64,000 bases of DNA from Microbotryum silenes-acaulis. Its lineage: Eukaryota; Basidiomycota; Microbotryomycetes; Microbotryales; Microbotryaceae. The stretch lies in the NCBI GenBank assembly GCA_003665825.1, contig QPFY01000008.1:682001-746000 (forward strand). The letters are read 5' to 3'. Under the pieces are notes generated by a model that worked only from the letters and a program-made list of their open reading frames with translations, did not search any database and was not told the DNA's origin. Position numbers and translations under genes: made by a program. Each line of letters opens with the position of its first letter. Position 1 is the first letter of the stretch. Shown in pieces: positions 25,001 to 38,390 of the stretch.

Positions 25001-28000
25001 CTGGATCGTGACGGCACAAAAGCTGCAACAGGTGAGTCGACGGACTCTGTTTTTGTCGGATCAGTGCCACTTTCTGACACTTGCTCATGCCCTCTTCACG
25101 CCTTGTGACCTTGTGCGCAGTGGGATGTCCTCATGGATCTTGCCAAAAACGAGGGCAACAAGGAGCTGCTCCTCGAATGCAGCTGGCGTCTCACGGACTG
25201 GAACGTCGAGCGCGATTTCATCGAACAAACACTAAGCTCGATGTCGCCGATCGCCACGCCTCGACGTCGCGTCTTTGAGGCCTACTTGGCGCTCTTGCGC
25301 GCCTATCCCAAGGACGTCAACAACGATGGCTCGGCCAAAAAAGCGTTCGCAAAGCTGTGCGACGAGGGGATCCAGCTGTCGCTTCGCAAATGGTACTACC
25401 TGCCCGAGGCGGTGTCGCAAGCGCATGTGCCGCTGTTGACGATCTTCCAACAGTTCGTGGAGCTGCAAGAAGCGAATGCTATTTTCGCCAGCCTCTATGC
25501 TACCGACGCTGCGAACCTCGATCAACGCTCGAACGAACTCAAGACGATCCTTGGGACTTGGCGAGACCGACTTCCGAACCTCTGGGACGACATCAATGTG
25601 TGGAGCGATCTCGTTGCTTGGCGCCAACACGTGTTCCAAGCCATCAACGCGACGTACTTGCCTCTGGTTCCGCAGGCCGCCCCTGGTCAGCCGCAGAATG
25701 CGAGCTCGTTCGCTTACCGTGGCTTCCACGAGACGGCCTGGATCATTAACCGGTTTGCGCATGTCGCTCGCAAGCATCATCTCAACGAGGTCTGTATCAC
25801 CTCGCTGACGAAGATCTACACCCTGCCTAACATCGAGATTCAAGAGGCTTTCCTCAAGCTTCGCGAGCAGGCCAAGTGCCACTATGCGAGTGTCTCCGAG
25901 CTCGCGTCAGGTCTCGAGGTCATCAACAACACAAATCTCATGTACTTCAACGCGTCGCAAAAAGCCGAATTTTTCACCCTCAAGGGCATGTTCTTGGCAA
26001 AGCTGCATCTGCACGAGGAAGCGAACCAAACATTCAATCTCGCCGTCTCCATGGAAATGGCCTTCCCCAAGGCCTGGGCCGAATGGGGCGAATATCACGA
26101 CCGCATGTTCAAGGAGAACCCCACCGATCTCGGCATCGCCAGCAATGCCGTCTCGTGCTACCTGCAGGCCGCCGGATTGTACAAGAGCGCCAAGGTCCGC
26201 AAGTTGCTTGTGCGCATCTTGTGGCTGCTCAGCCTTGACGACGCGCAAGGTACGATCTCCAAAGCATTCGACAGCTACAAGGGCGAGGTTCCTACGTGGT
26301 ACTGGATCACGTTCATCCCTCAGCTACTGCTGTCGCTGTCCCAGCGAGAGGCACGCTATTCTCGGGTGATCCTCTTGAAGATTGCGAAGGTTTTCCCACA
26401 GGTCTGTCGCTGCTGCCCTCGTTTGCCCTAGCTCGGAGATATTTGCGGATGCTGACACTTCCACTGGTACACATCCGTTGCCAGTCGCTGTTCTTTCAAT
26501 TGCGTACGGTGCGAGAAGATCTTTCGATGCCGAAGCGGCAGCACATGGCCGCTCACATCCAAGCCGTTCAAGCCCAACGAATGAACGAGGCACGAGCGGC
26601 GGGTCTCGATGCCGAAGCCACCGCTGTACTTCGCAACGAGCCGATTCCAGCGCCGACGCCGTTGCCGAACGGGCCTAGGCATCCGTGGGAGTACGTCGAT
26701 GAAATCATGTCTATCTTGAAGACGGCTTTCCCACTTCTGGCCCTGTCAATGGAGATGATCGTCGATCAGATCTCCACTCGATTCAAACCGACACCCGATG
26801 AAGATATTTTCCGCCTCATAAGCGCTCTCCTCGCCGACGGTCTGCAGCAGTTCCTGGCGCGTGCCGGCATGCCCAATGACGATGGAAAGCTTGCGGCGCC
26901 CACGATATCAAATGTCACTCGCTTTGCCGAGAATCTCCATCCTCCTACCATCAAAGAGAGCTTTGTACAGGATTTCCTCACCTCGGAACCGACGCTCGCT
27001 CAGTATGTGCAGAGGCTCCAGAGATGGCGCGACCGGTATGAGGGCATGCTTGACAAGAAGGCCAAGAAGGCCAATCTCGAAGCTGTTTCGCATTGGCTGG
27101 TCGAGTTCCAGTACCAGAAGTTTGACGAAATTGAGGTCCCGGGGCAGTATCTCATGGTTGGTCGCGCCCTCCTTTGCCTTGGTGTCTGCGCTTGGGACGA
27201 AAGCTCATGGGTACCGTTCTACTCATCTTTGCCATCTGTAGCACGAAGACAACAACGGCAACTTCGTGCGTATCAGCCACTTTGCTAACAAATTTGACGT
27301 CACCCGCTCTCACGGCATCTACTTCCGCCGTCTGACGATTCTCGGCCACGATGGCAGCACGCACCGCTTCGCGATCCAAGTACCCTCCGCTCGCACGTCG
27401 CGTCGAGAAGAACGCATCATGCAACTTTTCCGCATGCTCAACTGTCCTCTGGCGACGCGGAAGGAGAGCCGTAAGCGCAACCTCGCTTTCAATATCCCCA
27501 TCGTGGTCCCGCTTGCGCCCAATGTACGCTTGGTCGAGAACGACGCCTCCATCACGAGTTTGCAGGACATTTTTGAGCAGCACTGCGATTTGGCCGGAAT
27601 CAAGAAGGAGGACCCGATTCTTGCGCACACGGAGCGCGTAAGGGCCCTTCATCATCACGATCCTCCGCTCAGTGTGAGTATCGACGAGTGCAGTTCTGGT
27701 TTCTCGTGTTCTCGCAGACCGTTGCTGACGGACTCTCCGATGGCCATTCATTTCCACACGACAGCGAACCGAGCTGTGGAATGCGCGTCAAGAGATCGCT
27801 GAAGAGATCGCTCTCAAGATGGTCCCAGATGACATTCTTAAGAAATATATGATCCGATCGATGGCCAGCTCGAGCGAGCTGTGGCATATTCGTCGGGAGA
27901 TGACGCTCCAGATGGCGGCGTTCATCTTTATGACTTATGTCATGTCGATGGGCGTGCGTTTGCCGTCGCGCATTCATATTTCTCGCTCGTCGGGCAAGCT

Positions 28001-28837
28001 TCTCACTTCGGACATGTTGCCCTGTGCGTTGCAGCGTGCGCTCTAGTCTTGGATGGCGGACGGAAAGAGAAACCACGAGCTGACCTCCTTCACCTCTGCA
28101 GCGATCATTCCTACCAAGCCCGAGTTCTTCAACAATGAAGCAGTGCCATTCCGCTTCACGCCAAACTTCCAGAGGTTCTTCACCCCCATCGGTACCGAGG
28201 GTCTTCTGACTAGCTCACTGATGGCGATTGCCAGGTGCTTGACCGAATCGGAGGTAAGTCAAGAGGTCATCAAAAATACTTCCAATATTCGTCCGCTACA
28301 GCCGGGTGGGCTTCTTGCTGACACTCCTATTTTTTCCCTGTGTGTTCTCTCCCAGTTCGATTTTGAACATCGCCTGAGTATCTTTGTGCGGGAGGAGATT
28401 CTAGTTTGGGCACAGATGGCGAAGAGCGATCCGCGCGGGCAGTTACGCGAGCTCGTTCTGCGCAACGTCGACGTCGTGGTGCAGCGCGCCAAGGTTATGT
28501 CTTGCAAGATGGAACGCGAGAAGGTGCGCCTCTGTTCTGTGTGTGTGCCGTCCGAGCACAAGCGACCACTCGCTGCATCTATTGATCCTCGCTGTCATTG
28601 ACCTTGTCAACCCCCTCTCTCTTCATCTACAGCCGCCCTCGGCTTCGGTCCCCGTCAATCAGTCGATCCTCGAGCTCTTGTTGTCCGCGACGAGCGTCCA
28701 GAATCTATCCAAGATGGAACCTACTGTATGTTGTCATTCTCCGCGACGAGGCTGTCATCTCCCTCCACACCCGAGGGACCGTTGATCGCTGATCACGAGT
28801 TCTTGCATGTTTTAACAGTTTGCCCCTTGGCTGTAGG
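16003..28837 (+). CDS. TRA1: Tra1/TRRAP, PIKK-family scaffold of SAGA and NuA4
   Basis: This is the giant activator-binding subunit of the SAGA and NuA4 acetyltransferase complexes. Sixteen exons keep phase throughout: 16003-16304, 16346-16571, 16682-17368, 17451-18372, 18474-18751, 18845-21115, 21205-24812, 24884-25031, 25121-26401, 26485-27156, 27242-27673, 27765-28023, 28102-28253, 28356-28523, 28633-28725 and 28820-28837, giving 3,838 residues against about 3,740 in yeast. After an Ala/Gly run, HEAT repeats fill most of the protein, then a FAT region, then a PI3-kinase-like domain from about residue 3465 and a FATC tail ending FAPWL. The kinase loop reads [10 protein letters not shown] where active kinases have a catalytic Asp, and [13 protein letters not shown] replaces the DFG region, so it is a pseudokinase as expected. 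The first splice donor (GTACAT at 16305, 41 nt intron) is the least certain. Confidence 0.97.
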
Positions 28838-29131
28838 CGGCTCACCGCCTCAGTCTTTCTTCTTTGTGATCGTTTTTCTGTGTAGACTATGTACCTTAAT
28901 TGTGTGAACAGATGCCGTTCCCTCTCTTACGAGTAGCCAATTCACTCTCGCGGCCTACTTTCCAGCTAGTCCAATGCTCTCCAATGCTGGCCGTCAGGGA
29001 AGGTCGTCCCAGGTCCTGTCTGGTCCTGTCCTTTCCTGTCCTTTCCTGTCTCAGATCGACCGAGAGCGCGCTCGTTCGGCCGAAGACCCATTCTGCTCTA
29101 CTCCGCTATACTCCGCTCGTCGCGAAACGCG

Positions 29132-32100
29132 ATGGATGCGCAACGGATACGACCCTCGCTGCGTGACTTGTCTTCTCCTGATGCCGACCCAAACTCTGCG
29201 AAGTTCCCCTCATTCAGCACCGCCGTCACAGTGACGCGCCGTCGACCTCCTCAAGTCGGCTCGTCCACGATGAGGACCAGCGCTCCTGGTAGGTTCCACT
29301 CGTGTGTGTGGCGATGCGCAGATGGTCGAACCAGTCCTGAATCTGCTCTATTTGCTCAGATCATGTCCCGGTTATCTTCGACCGTGAGCCCACCCCAGAT
29401 TCGGCTGGACAGACTGCACCGACTGCTCCAACGGCTCCGATGGCAAAGCCCAAGTCTCGCTTCGCCCTGCACCGCGAGCGCGAACGCCGGGAAGAAGCCC
29501 TACGAGCCGCAGTGCACGGTCAGGTGCAGGGCGAAGCCTCCATACATCACAACGCAACTGGTGCGTACAACCTTGTCGGTCAAGTCGTCGAGCGCGCATC
29601 ATCAGAGCTTTCCGTCGAGCCGCCCAGGCCCGTAACCGACTTGCTCGGAGCTGGTGCTTCTCCATCGCCAGCTGCGCTCCCGCTGGGCTTCCCCGTCTCC
29701 GTGCGACATACACCAACTCCATTGAAGGAACAAACCCAGGTGCTTCCGCAGTCGAAGCCGCAGTCTCAATCGCTTCCGTCCTCGTCTTCCACTGCCTGGA
29801 TTTCGAAACTTCACTCGCCTGTGACGACGACGAGAGAGGTCGGTGACATTCACATTCCCAACTCTATGCCGGCGATCCTCGCTTCGGTGTCGGACGAAAA
29901 CGATCGTCTACTGGCCGGCATGTCCGACCAAGAGATACTAAACCAGCAACGCGAGATCAAGGAATCAATGGGCTTGTCGGATGAGCTCCTCAAGATATTG
30001 GAAGCGCGCTCGCGGAAGAGCAAAGGTACAGCAACCTCCGTTTTGCCCCTGGTCGCCCCCATCCAGCGAGACTAAACCCGACCTGCAGTTTTGCCTTCCA
30101 TGGAGTCAGATGTACCGACCACCTCGACAGCGCAAGTCCAGGTCGGTGGGAAAGGGCTTCTACAATCCGTGCAAGACGACACAAATGACGCTGAAAGCAG
30201 CCCCGAATTCATCCGCAAGCACTATTTTCCACAAGAGCCAGCTAGTGCGAACCTCGATTGGATGAAGCCGAATCAAATTTCTAACGCTAGAGTCGATAGC
30301 GCAGGACACTACCGACATTTGGCCTTCTCCCTTACCGGTGCCTTCATTTCGTCTGACGAGGGCATCGGCGAAGCACCGAAAGTGTCAGCGTTGCACCACG
30401 TCTCGTCCTCGTCGGCATTTACGATCACGACACTGATGAGCCTCGCGTTATCCTCTGTGCCATCACAACGCTCAAGCGCGCTACAAACCCTTTTGAGGAT
30501 TTTGTCCTGTAGTCATGAGCCAAAGTTTGGGAAGGAAGCGTGGCTCCGACTGGAACTTGACATTGCCCAAAGAGCCTGCCACGCCCTCCTCGACGCGACC
30601 GTGGGTGTTCGGAGCGTCGCACTCGATCTTCTGTCCTTTCTTATCGAAACGGAGTGCCGACGGCCGCGGGTAGAGTTTTCATGGATTCGGCCTCAAGGAT
30701 TGGAAAAATCTCCTCTCCTTTCGACACTTTTCACTGCGTTGCCGTTTGCTGTGCTTGAGCAGGAGTTGCTGCACGCGCGACTACCCACATCAGCATCTCG
30801 CCAAGTCCTTCGGATTCTCAAGTTGTTTATTCAGCTTACTCTTGATCGGAGTTTGGCCCCGTTCGTCGAGCTGGACGCCATTGTTGATACGCCGAACTTG
30901 CTTGAAGCGGTGACCAAGCACTTCATCGCCATCCCTTGGCCTAGACCTGCCGCTCAAGATCCGACCGTCCTTGCCACGGCAGCCGATGCGCTTGCAATGC
31001 TCTCGGATTTGGCGCGGTCTTCCAGGGCACGCACAAAATCTATCGTATCGCGTTATCTCGCCGAGCCCGCGTTGCGCTTTTTGGGTGTTCCGCCGTGGGA
31101 GCTCGACAGCGCTTCCCCCACTGCACGTCGGCTCACGTACGGACTGGTCAATGCCACGTTCGACTTGTGGCAAACATTCGCACAGTACGGACTGGGCACG
31201 AGTTTACGGACCACAGCAGCTAGTCTGCTCTCCAGCTTCTTGGACCGGACATCCTTTCTCCTTGGGGACGCTATGCCCATCGATGCATGCGAAATACACA
31301 TGGTCGTCGCATTGCTGCGATTGCTCCGCATTTGGACCATCACTGCGATCGATCCTCACGTGTCCGAGCACGACATCTTATGGAGCCATATCGACGGCTG
31401 GGAAAAACTTGCCCTGCTTGCCCATCGAAGAGGCTTGCAAGACGCCTCGCCGACTCTGATAGCGGCAGCGTGGAACCTATGGACGGTCTGGCTCGAGGGC
31501 AGCAAAGTGAACTCGGCGTGGAGAGGAGAAATGGCGCGCAACTGGCTTCAGGAGCACGTCGCTACCGACTTTGAGGATGGGAAGATCGCGATTTTGGCCG
31601 TGAAGACTGCCTTCGACAGGATCAAGTGCTTGGATATCACACGTAGCATCGGCTTTGATGCCGAGCTCGTCGTTGCCGCGGTGCGGTTCTCGACAACTTT
31701 TGAAGAGGACTCGAATCCACCAACACCGGCGCTCTTTTACCTCGATGGATCATCGGTCGTCTCCTTCTTTGATTCCGTGGTCCCGAAAATGGCCGTCATG
31801 CGCTCACCGGCGCCGGACGTGTCCCTCGTGCAACTGCTCATACTCCTTCTTAGGCACATACCGACAACTTCTATTCGGTTCTCCCGCACCGTCGACACTC
31901 TACGATTTCTCCGAGCTGGCGATGAAGTCGCCGCAAGAGACCTACTGGAATGGATAATCCGGGTTGTGCACCCCTTTGCCAACCATAGCATGCCGCCGTT
32001 GGCGTCACTGGACGCCGATCTCGAATTGAGCGCCCTGTCAAACGCCGCAGTCCTTCGGCCCTTCTTGATGCACGCGCTCATCGCCAGCAGCGGAGGTCGG

Positions 32101-33210
32101 GTCACTGGGCCTGACCATCCGACGCCACGCGACATCAAGTTGACGGCATGCCTTCCTCCGTTCTGTCTCAAAGGCACTTTGCTTCACTCCGACTGGCCGC
32201 TTGTCGCGCTCGACGAGCTATTGCGGTCCGGCACTTCCCCTGTGTTCCAGTCGCTCCCAAAGGACTGGAATGCATCGGAGTTGGACCTTGTTCGCACCAG
32301 TTTGGCGCTTATGAGGCTTGTCGTCAATGCTGGCGAGGTCTCAGCACGCATACAACCAAGGAGGATGATTTACGATCTCATCAAAGTCTTCATGCTTGAG
32401 AAGGAGAATCCGAACACTCCTAGCACCCGGCAGTCTTACGACCCGGCGTCCACCGATCTGTATCGACATCAAGGGGTCGACTTCTCACTTCGCAATTTAT
32501 TAACCCTTTGGAGCGTCGCTGTAGGTCCGCAGCAGCTCAACAAGGCAGATGCCCGATCGAGCGAAGACACATTAGAAGGACATTCAGCGACGGTCAGCTC
32601 GGCGCCGTTTTACCGAACCTACTCAGACCTGCTTGGACTGTACGATTCGATTTCCTTGGGCCATGAAGTGTTCGCCTGGATTCTTTTGCCGCCCCTAGCC
32701 ATGTCCTACCCGGTCGAATACCGTCGTCTGCTCTGGAACGATTACGCTCACTTATTGCGACAGATCAGGACCCGCGTTGAGGACGCAATCTCGGACTGTG
32801 ATGATCCCGAAGCTCGACTTTCGTGCTTTCTCGCGCCGGCCGAAACGGATCTGACCGTCCTCTGCGCGTACGCCAAGGCTCTCAGCCTGGGTGACGTTAC
32901 CCAAGCGCAGACTCCCCTCTTGTACCTGATTGGCGTCCACCACCTGGCAAATGCGCTATTCTCGGCGTCACTGGATTCGACAACGAGGAGTAAACTCGCG
33001 GACGCAGTTGTTGTAGGGGTTTCGAATGAGGTCTTCAAGGCGCTTGCGAGGTATGATCAGGCCAAAGATGGAGCGGCCCTCAGGTGGGGCGCGACAGTTT
33101 GGCTGCAGGACGATGATGATGAGGTGAAGAGGAAATGGACCGCTCTTCGTGGTCTGGTAAGTCAGAGTAATCGGTTCAGGTTGGATAAGTCGATCTCTGT
33201 GCAGCCCTAG
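29132..33210 (+). CDS. RPAP1: RNA polymerase II-associated protein 1 (RPAP1/Rba50)
   Basis: RPAP1 helps assemble RNA polymerase II and move it into the nucleus. Exons 29132-29288, 29360-30025 and 30089-33210 give 1,314 residues, with both introns in phase 1. The RPAP1 N-terminal motif is near residue 240 (MSDQEILNQQREIKESMG, SDELLKILEARSRK). The C-terminal-domain signature follows near residue 325 (ANLDWMKPNQIS then SAGHYRHLAFSLTGAF). A long helical repeat region makes up the rest. A GTAAGT donor at 33157 and a GTGCAG acceptor at 33204 could remove a 48-nt in-frame intron just before the stop; both readings end at the same TAG. The gene starts 294 bp after TRA1 on the same strand and ends convergent with TspO. 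Confidence 0.9.
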
Positions 33211-33407
33211 CCACCTCGACTGCACCATAATTACATACATCCTCAATTTCAAACGACTCCCCCTGTACCGAGCTGCCGGTGTGGGACTACTAAAGCAATA
33301 TTCTCCCGCTGCTGGAGAAGAGCGGAGAAGAAAAATGCGAAGGATTTTTTGTCGATGTTGACTCTCTGAGAGAGACAGGGGAGCTGCCTAGCCGAAGTCG
33401 GATGAAC

Positions 33408-34048
33408 CTATTTTCGCAGTTGTTTGGAGCCGGGCCCAAGGTTGAGCCACCAGATGCTGCCTGGGGTCGTGTTTGCAGCGGGTCAAAATCAGCGGTGCGC
33501 TGCAGCCGATGATCTGGTGGGGGGGATCGCAAATTGAAATGTTAGTACTCACTGTTGAGATAGGTCGCGAACGAGACCCAGGCGACGTAAGGGCCAAAGG
33601 CGAATAAGGTCCTTTGGTCCACTTTGAACGCAGCGGGCGCGAGTTTGAGCAGAGTTGCCAGGAGAAGAATGATGTCGACGTTGGCGATCGTGATCTGCCG
33701 CAAACCGAAAAAGGTCGGTGACCATAAAAGATTGAGACCGTATTGTAACCAGTACAACTTGAGAGCATGATCGGCGGCGGATCGAGCGGCACTGCCTGGC
33801 AGCGAGCTATCGTACGCGGCAACAAGGAGATGCGACGCCGCGCCCATCGAGGCGTACAAGAAGGTCCACGCCACGGGGAACGCCCAACGAGGCGGCTGCA
33901 GCGACGGTTTGCGCAGCGAAGGGTACCAAGCTTGCACGGAGGTGCGGGTGATGAGGCCTGTGAGCCAGCCGACGGTCAGGGGCAGGCCGACTGCGATCGC
34001 CGGGTTGCGCGGCAGGTCGTACAGAATCGTAGGAAGCTGCACGGGCAC
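33408..34048 (-). CDS. TspO/MBR family membrane protein (translocator protein)
   Basis: TspO proteins are small five-helix membrane proteins that bind tetrapyrroles and sterols; in fungi the role is uncertain. Two exons, 33553-34048 and 33408-33460, give 182 residues with a phase-1 junction. The protein has the hallmark WYPSLRKPSLQPPRWAFPVA followed by WTFLYASMGAASHLL, then YWLQYGLNLLWSPTFFGL, and ends TYLNSSIWWLNLGPGSKQLRK. The short second exon is supported because it restores the conserved YLN-x-x-IWWLN ending, which unspliced reading would lose (it stops after SEY). Five hydrophobic segments are visible. It is convergent with RPAP1 and divergent from the LON/RING gene. Confidence 0.93.
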
Positions 34049-34783
34049 TGCACGATGCCGACGCGACGATCAGCGACTAGTTGGGACACATGGTGGCCAT
34101 TCGAGCGCCATCCATCATGGGCGTCTGCGGCGAGACGCCTCGACTGGCGTGTCGTCGCACGGTCGGCGATCCGGTTGCGTGGTCGGCGATGGATTGGTCT
34201 ATAATGACGATCAGAAGTTGCAAAGCGACACGACAATATCGGATACACTGGCGGGGACTCGAGAGGTGACCGCAACCCGCACGAGCCTATACGGAAGACC
34301 GACTACTACATAGCCCGTCAGGCCACTCACTGTTGGTCAAAGATTACTCACTAGCTGCGTACGAGCTGTCGAGGGTGATCAATGTCAGGTGGGGAAGATG
34401 GAACGGCCGGCCCACACGCGCGCTCAGTAAACAGGCCCGAGCGCGGCAGAGCGCGGCTGACAGTGGCAGTCTTTGGCAATGACGATCCTCTGGCCTGACT
34501 AGCCTGACTACCAGTTGACTAACCTTCCTCACTCATCTCAGCGATCTCAGCGCTCAACGCTCAGCTCTCAGCGATTTCAGCTCTCACCCGCTCCCGACGC
34601 CACCAACGCATGCCCGCTCGGAGTGGTGCAGCCTGACCGAGACCCGTCAGATCGGCACCTACCAGCATCGACCCCGCTCGATCGCTCTCTTCGACCATCG
34701 CCCCGCAGCATTCCCGCCCCCGCCGCTTGCGCTTGCATCCCATCTCGACCCCGACGCGGGCCCCTCCGTCCGCGATCGAGGCC
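34049..34783. other. Divergent promoter region of TspO and the LON/RING gene
   Basis: No gene is recognised. On the right side, 34535-34590 contains several close copies of CTCAGCG or CAGCTCTCAGCG, a local repeat that may belong to the 5' UTR of the LON/RING gene. The remaining sequence is unremarkable. Confidence 0.4.
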
Positions 34784-37700
34784 ATGCCGCCTCACCATCG
34801 AGCCTTCACCGATTCGCTCGAGTCGAGGCAGCGTACGGCCCACGAATCGACATTCTCTTCTTCTGCAACCCCGATCCACCTTGGTGCTCACCACGCCACG
34901 TCAAGCTCCACCCAGTCCACTGCCGCCTCGTCGGCGCAGACGCCGGCTCCAGTCCTGCCCACTGCGGCCCAGATGACCGCGCCCGCGACCGGGGCCAGGG
35001 ACGAGGTGCAGCAGCCGCGAATATTGCATACGTCGCCGAAAGTTCATCTCCAGGCAACTATTACTTGCGACCACAACAACGACGATCGTTGTGCGCTACA
35101 CCTGTCCCCCTCGCCGAGCACGACCCCTGCGCCATCGACCTCGAGCCCGACTCCGGCCCACGCCCTGATCGCCGACATCGACACCCGACCCGCGCCCACG
35201 AGCCGCATCGTGCGCAATCAGCTTGAGCGCGCCGTTGCAACATCACCTGTGCCCGACCGCAAAGACCACGGTGAGTTCCAACTGTCACACTGTGCCGTCC
35301 TTATTCGTCGTACGAGCCGGTGGCTCTTGTACTTGAGATCGATTCACTGACGTGCGCATCGACCGATACCCGCAGGCGCTCCTTGGACTGCTGCCGCCGA
35401 CCTCTCGTCATCGACGGCGGTGCTCGACGACGCCCACGATCGGGCGGCGGTGCACATTACGCCACTGCCTTCACCACTTTTTTCGACAGCCCAGTTCGAA
35501 CCGGATACCAACACTTTGGTTGCAGACCCCTTGCTGTCAGTCTTACAGCTCGACCGCCCTCATCCCGTCTCGGCGATCTCGATCTCGAGCCCTGCCGACG
35601 CCGGTCCGGTGGCTCCTGTGCAAGAGGTTGGCCCGTCTCTCGCTTCGGCGCGCGCGCGCCGATCATCGCCGCCAAGCTGGTCCATGGAACATCACCCCAG
35701 CCTGGACCAAAGGGCGCGGCCCACACGATCCACATCCCATGATCCCCTTAGCTCCCGATCTGATCGTTCATCGCGACTGAATTCACCGTTCTTGGCATCG
35801 GCATCGACAACTATGCTCGACCCCGATCAGCACTGGCTTTCAGAAGACGAAGCGCGTGGCGTTCATACCTCAGCTACTCGAAATGGCTTCACACCCTTGC
35901 AAGCTCGATCACGTAGATGTGAGGCGCGAGATCGCTCCGGTGAAGGACGCCCGACACCCGCTGATTGCGAGACTGGCCATCGTGTCGCCCCAGACACCGC
36001 GATCAGTGACGAGCACAAGAACCCGAGCAATTTGACATCATTCGTTCCGAGTACTCCACGGATCCATCATTCGATCCATCATCGTCCATCGACCATTCCA
36101 CAGTCCACGAATCGCGCCTCACCGACGCCGTCGTGCTCGGCGATTGATCCACCTTTAGATCGCCTATTACCCAAGCTTCTCTCCCTTGTGTCATGTACGG
36201 CTTGCCAGAGGTTCCTCCGCGATCCGACGACTCTACCTTGCGGTCACACCGTGTGTCTGCCATGCTCGCGTCCCATCGTTCATCGCTCAGCCGATTCGAT
36301 TATCCTCGCTTCGAACACTGTATCGTCGAGCGAGTCGCTTTTCACTCGCAACCCCGCCAATCCCACCTTCGGCCCAGGTCGATCTGATGCGCTGCCCCAT
36401 CTGATTTCTGCGGATAGCGAGGCGCCTAATGGCGCATCGGAAGCTGGATCGCGCGGTCACGGTCGGGACGGTTTCCGTGCCATGCCAGGCATGATTCATC
36501 GCGGACGACTGCGCTGCGCCCAAGACGACTGCAAGGTGTCGAGGGAGCAACTGGGAACGTCTTCCGAGGCTAGGCCCGACTTCGTCCTTCAAAAAGTACT
36601 ACACTTGTTGCGATCGGATTTCCCTCTTGTCGACCACCAGTTCGAAGTCGCTCGGATCGAATTGGCCGAGCTGGACGATCCCGCTGATGGGGAACAGTCG
36701 TCCGCGGATGGGTACAACCACTTGGGTGATGCAGCATCATCCGAGCGTCATTTTGATGAGAAACTAGCGCTCGACCGAGGCTGCGCTTCGTCTCGGAGTC
36801 CGAGCGGAAGCTCGACCAGCAGCGGTGGAGGAGGCGAAAACCCCACTTCACTCGATGATATGAAGCGAGCTTCTCGAGTGAAACCTTGGGCATCTTTCAA
36901 ACGCGCTCGACGACGTCATGCAGGTTCGGCCGAGATGAAGGATCGGGATCAACAGGCGGCGATCGTGGCCAGGATTGAGCTTGACCTGGAACAAGCGTCT
37001 CCCACTTTTCTCGCTGACGTTCTGTCCGAGCTCGAATGTCAGATTTGCTTTCAGTTGCTGCACGACCCGATCACCTCGCAGTGCGGTCACACGTTCTGTC
37101 AAAAGTGCCTCGTCCGGTCCTACGATCACTCCGACAAGTGTCCGCTCTGTCGCCACGACTTTCCTTCCTCCGTCCGTTTCCGATTCCAACCGATCAATTC
37201 CACCACACAGCGTATCATTCTATCGCTCTTTCCCTCACTTGCGGCAGATCGCTTCGCCCAGATACAAGCAGAGGAGCGCGGCGCCGATGGTGGCCTCGAC
37301 ACGCCTCTTTTCGTGTGCACACTCGCATGGCCCAATTTGCCGACGTACATCCACATTTTCGAACCACGCTATCGCTTGATGATTCGCAGGGCAATGGAAG
37401 GAAATCGCGAGTTTGGAATGGTGCTGCCGAGCCGTGATCAAGGTGGCATCAACGAGTATGGGACCATGCTCAAGATTCAGTCGTGCAACATGATTGAAGA
37501 CGGGCGCTCGATCATCGAGACGGTCGGAACCTACCGTTTTCGAATTCTTGAGAAAGGTGTGTTAGACGGCTATACGGTCGGTCGGATCGAACGCGTGTAC
37601 GATATACCGCAGGATCAGGAAGCCCAGCTAGAGCGACAAGCGCTTGCGCGGAACACTCCGTCTACTGCTCCCAGCTTGACGATGACCGACACGCGTCAAA

Positions 37701-38079
37701 TCGAACGATCGACCTCTGACTTGATGGACATATGTCTCGAATTCGTCTCGACGCTTCGCAATGGCTCGGCGCCGTGGGTGCTTCAGCGCCTCAACAACAC
37801 GATCGGGCCCATGCCTGCAACGCCCGCTGATTTCTCCTTCTGGATGGCCGAAGTTATGCCTGTCGACGATCAAAACAAGGCTCTTCTCTTGCAAATCACT
37901 AGCCCACGCGAGCGTCTTCGATTGCTCGTGTTTTGGATTGAACAGTTCCGTTCAAGTTGGTGGTTCTCGCGTGGTTGTAAGTTCGGTGACAAGCTTCCTC
38001 TCATGCGCTCGCTCGTTTTCCCTGTGTCCTGACTCTTCTGAACCCTTGCCTCATATGATACCCAGGCACGCTCATGTAG
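34784..38079 (+). CDS. RING finger and LON N-terminal domain protein (LONRF-like E3 ubiquitin ligase)
   Basis: The protein begins MPPHHRAFTDSLESR at 34784 with a long low-complexity Ser/Thr/Pro N-terminus. Exon 1 ends at 35270 and exon 2 begins at 35376 (phase 1). Near residue 436 is a first RING-like half, CTACQRFLRDPTTLPCGHTV, whose partner cysteines are separated by a long insert (CAQDDCK at about 36520). Near residue 716 is a complete C3HC4 RING: CQICFQLLHDPITSQCGHTF, CQKCLVRSYDHSDKCPLC. From about residue 805 a LON substrate-binding domain follows (LPTYIHIFEPRYRLMIRRAM, FGMVLP, GTMLKI). The order matches LONRF proteins, which act as ubiquitin ligases. A GTAAGT donor at 37977 with an acceptor before 38066 gives 1,033 residues ending at 38079; without splicing it stops at 38032 (1,047 residues). 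Confidence 0.87.
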
Positions 38080-38390
38080 CTTATTTCTTTCATGCATGCT
38101 GAAGCTCTCACTTGGGAAGGAGGTTCCGGACGATGGCTGCCGAACTTTTCCCGTTGTTCTTCATTGTTTCTCAAGTTCTGAAACTCTGTAGATGCTTGTT
38201 TGCATTCACATCCACTCGTTTCTTTCGATTACGACTGTACTCGTGCCTTCCACTCGATGCGATACTTAGCTCCCTCTCCCGATTCAGCGAAGAGCGAAGT
38301 CGGCTCGGCCTGACAGACCCTAGCATTGTTTTACATGAAGCGATGACTGAATTCGAAATCAAACTGATTTGGGACCCCGGGGAACCCGTC
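38080..38390. other. Spacer between two convergent 3' ends
   Basis: About 310 bp lie between the LON/RING stop and the BBC1 stop. It is T-rich on the plus strand and shows no coding signature. It presumably holds both terminators. Confidence 0.4.
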
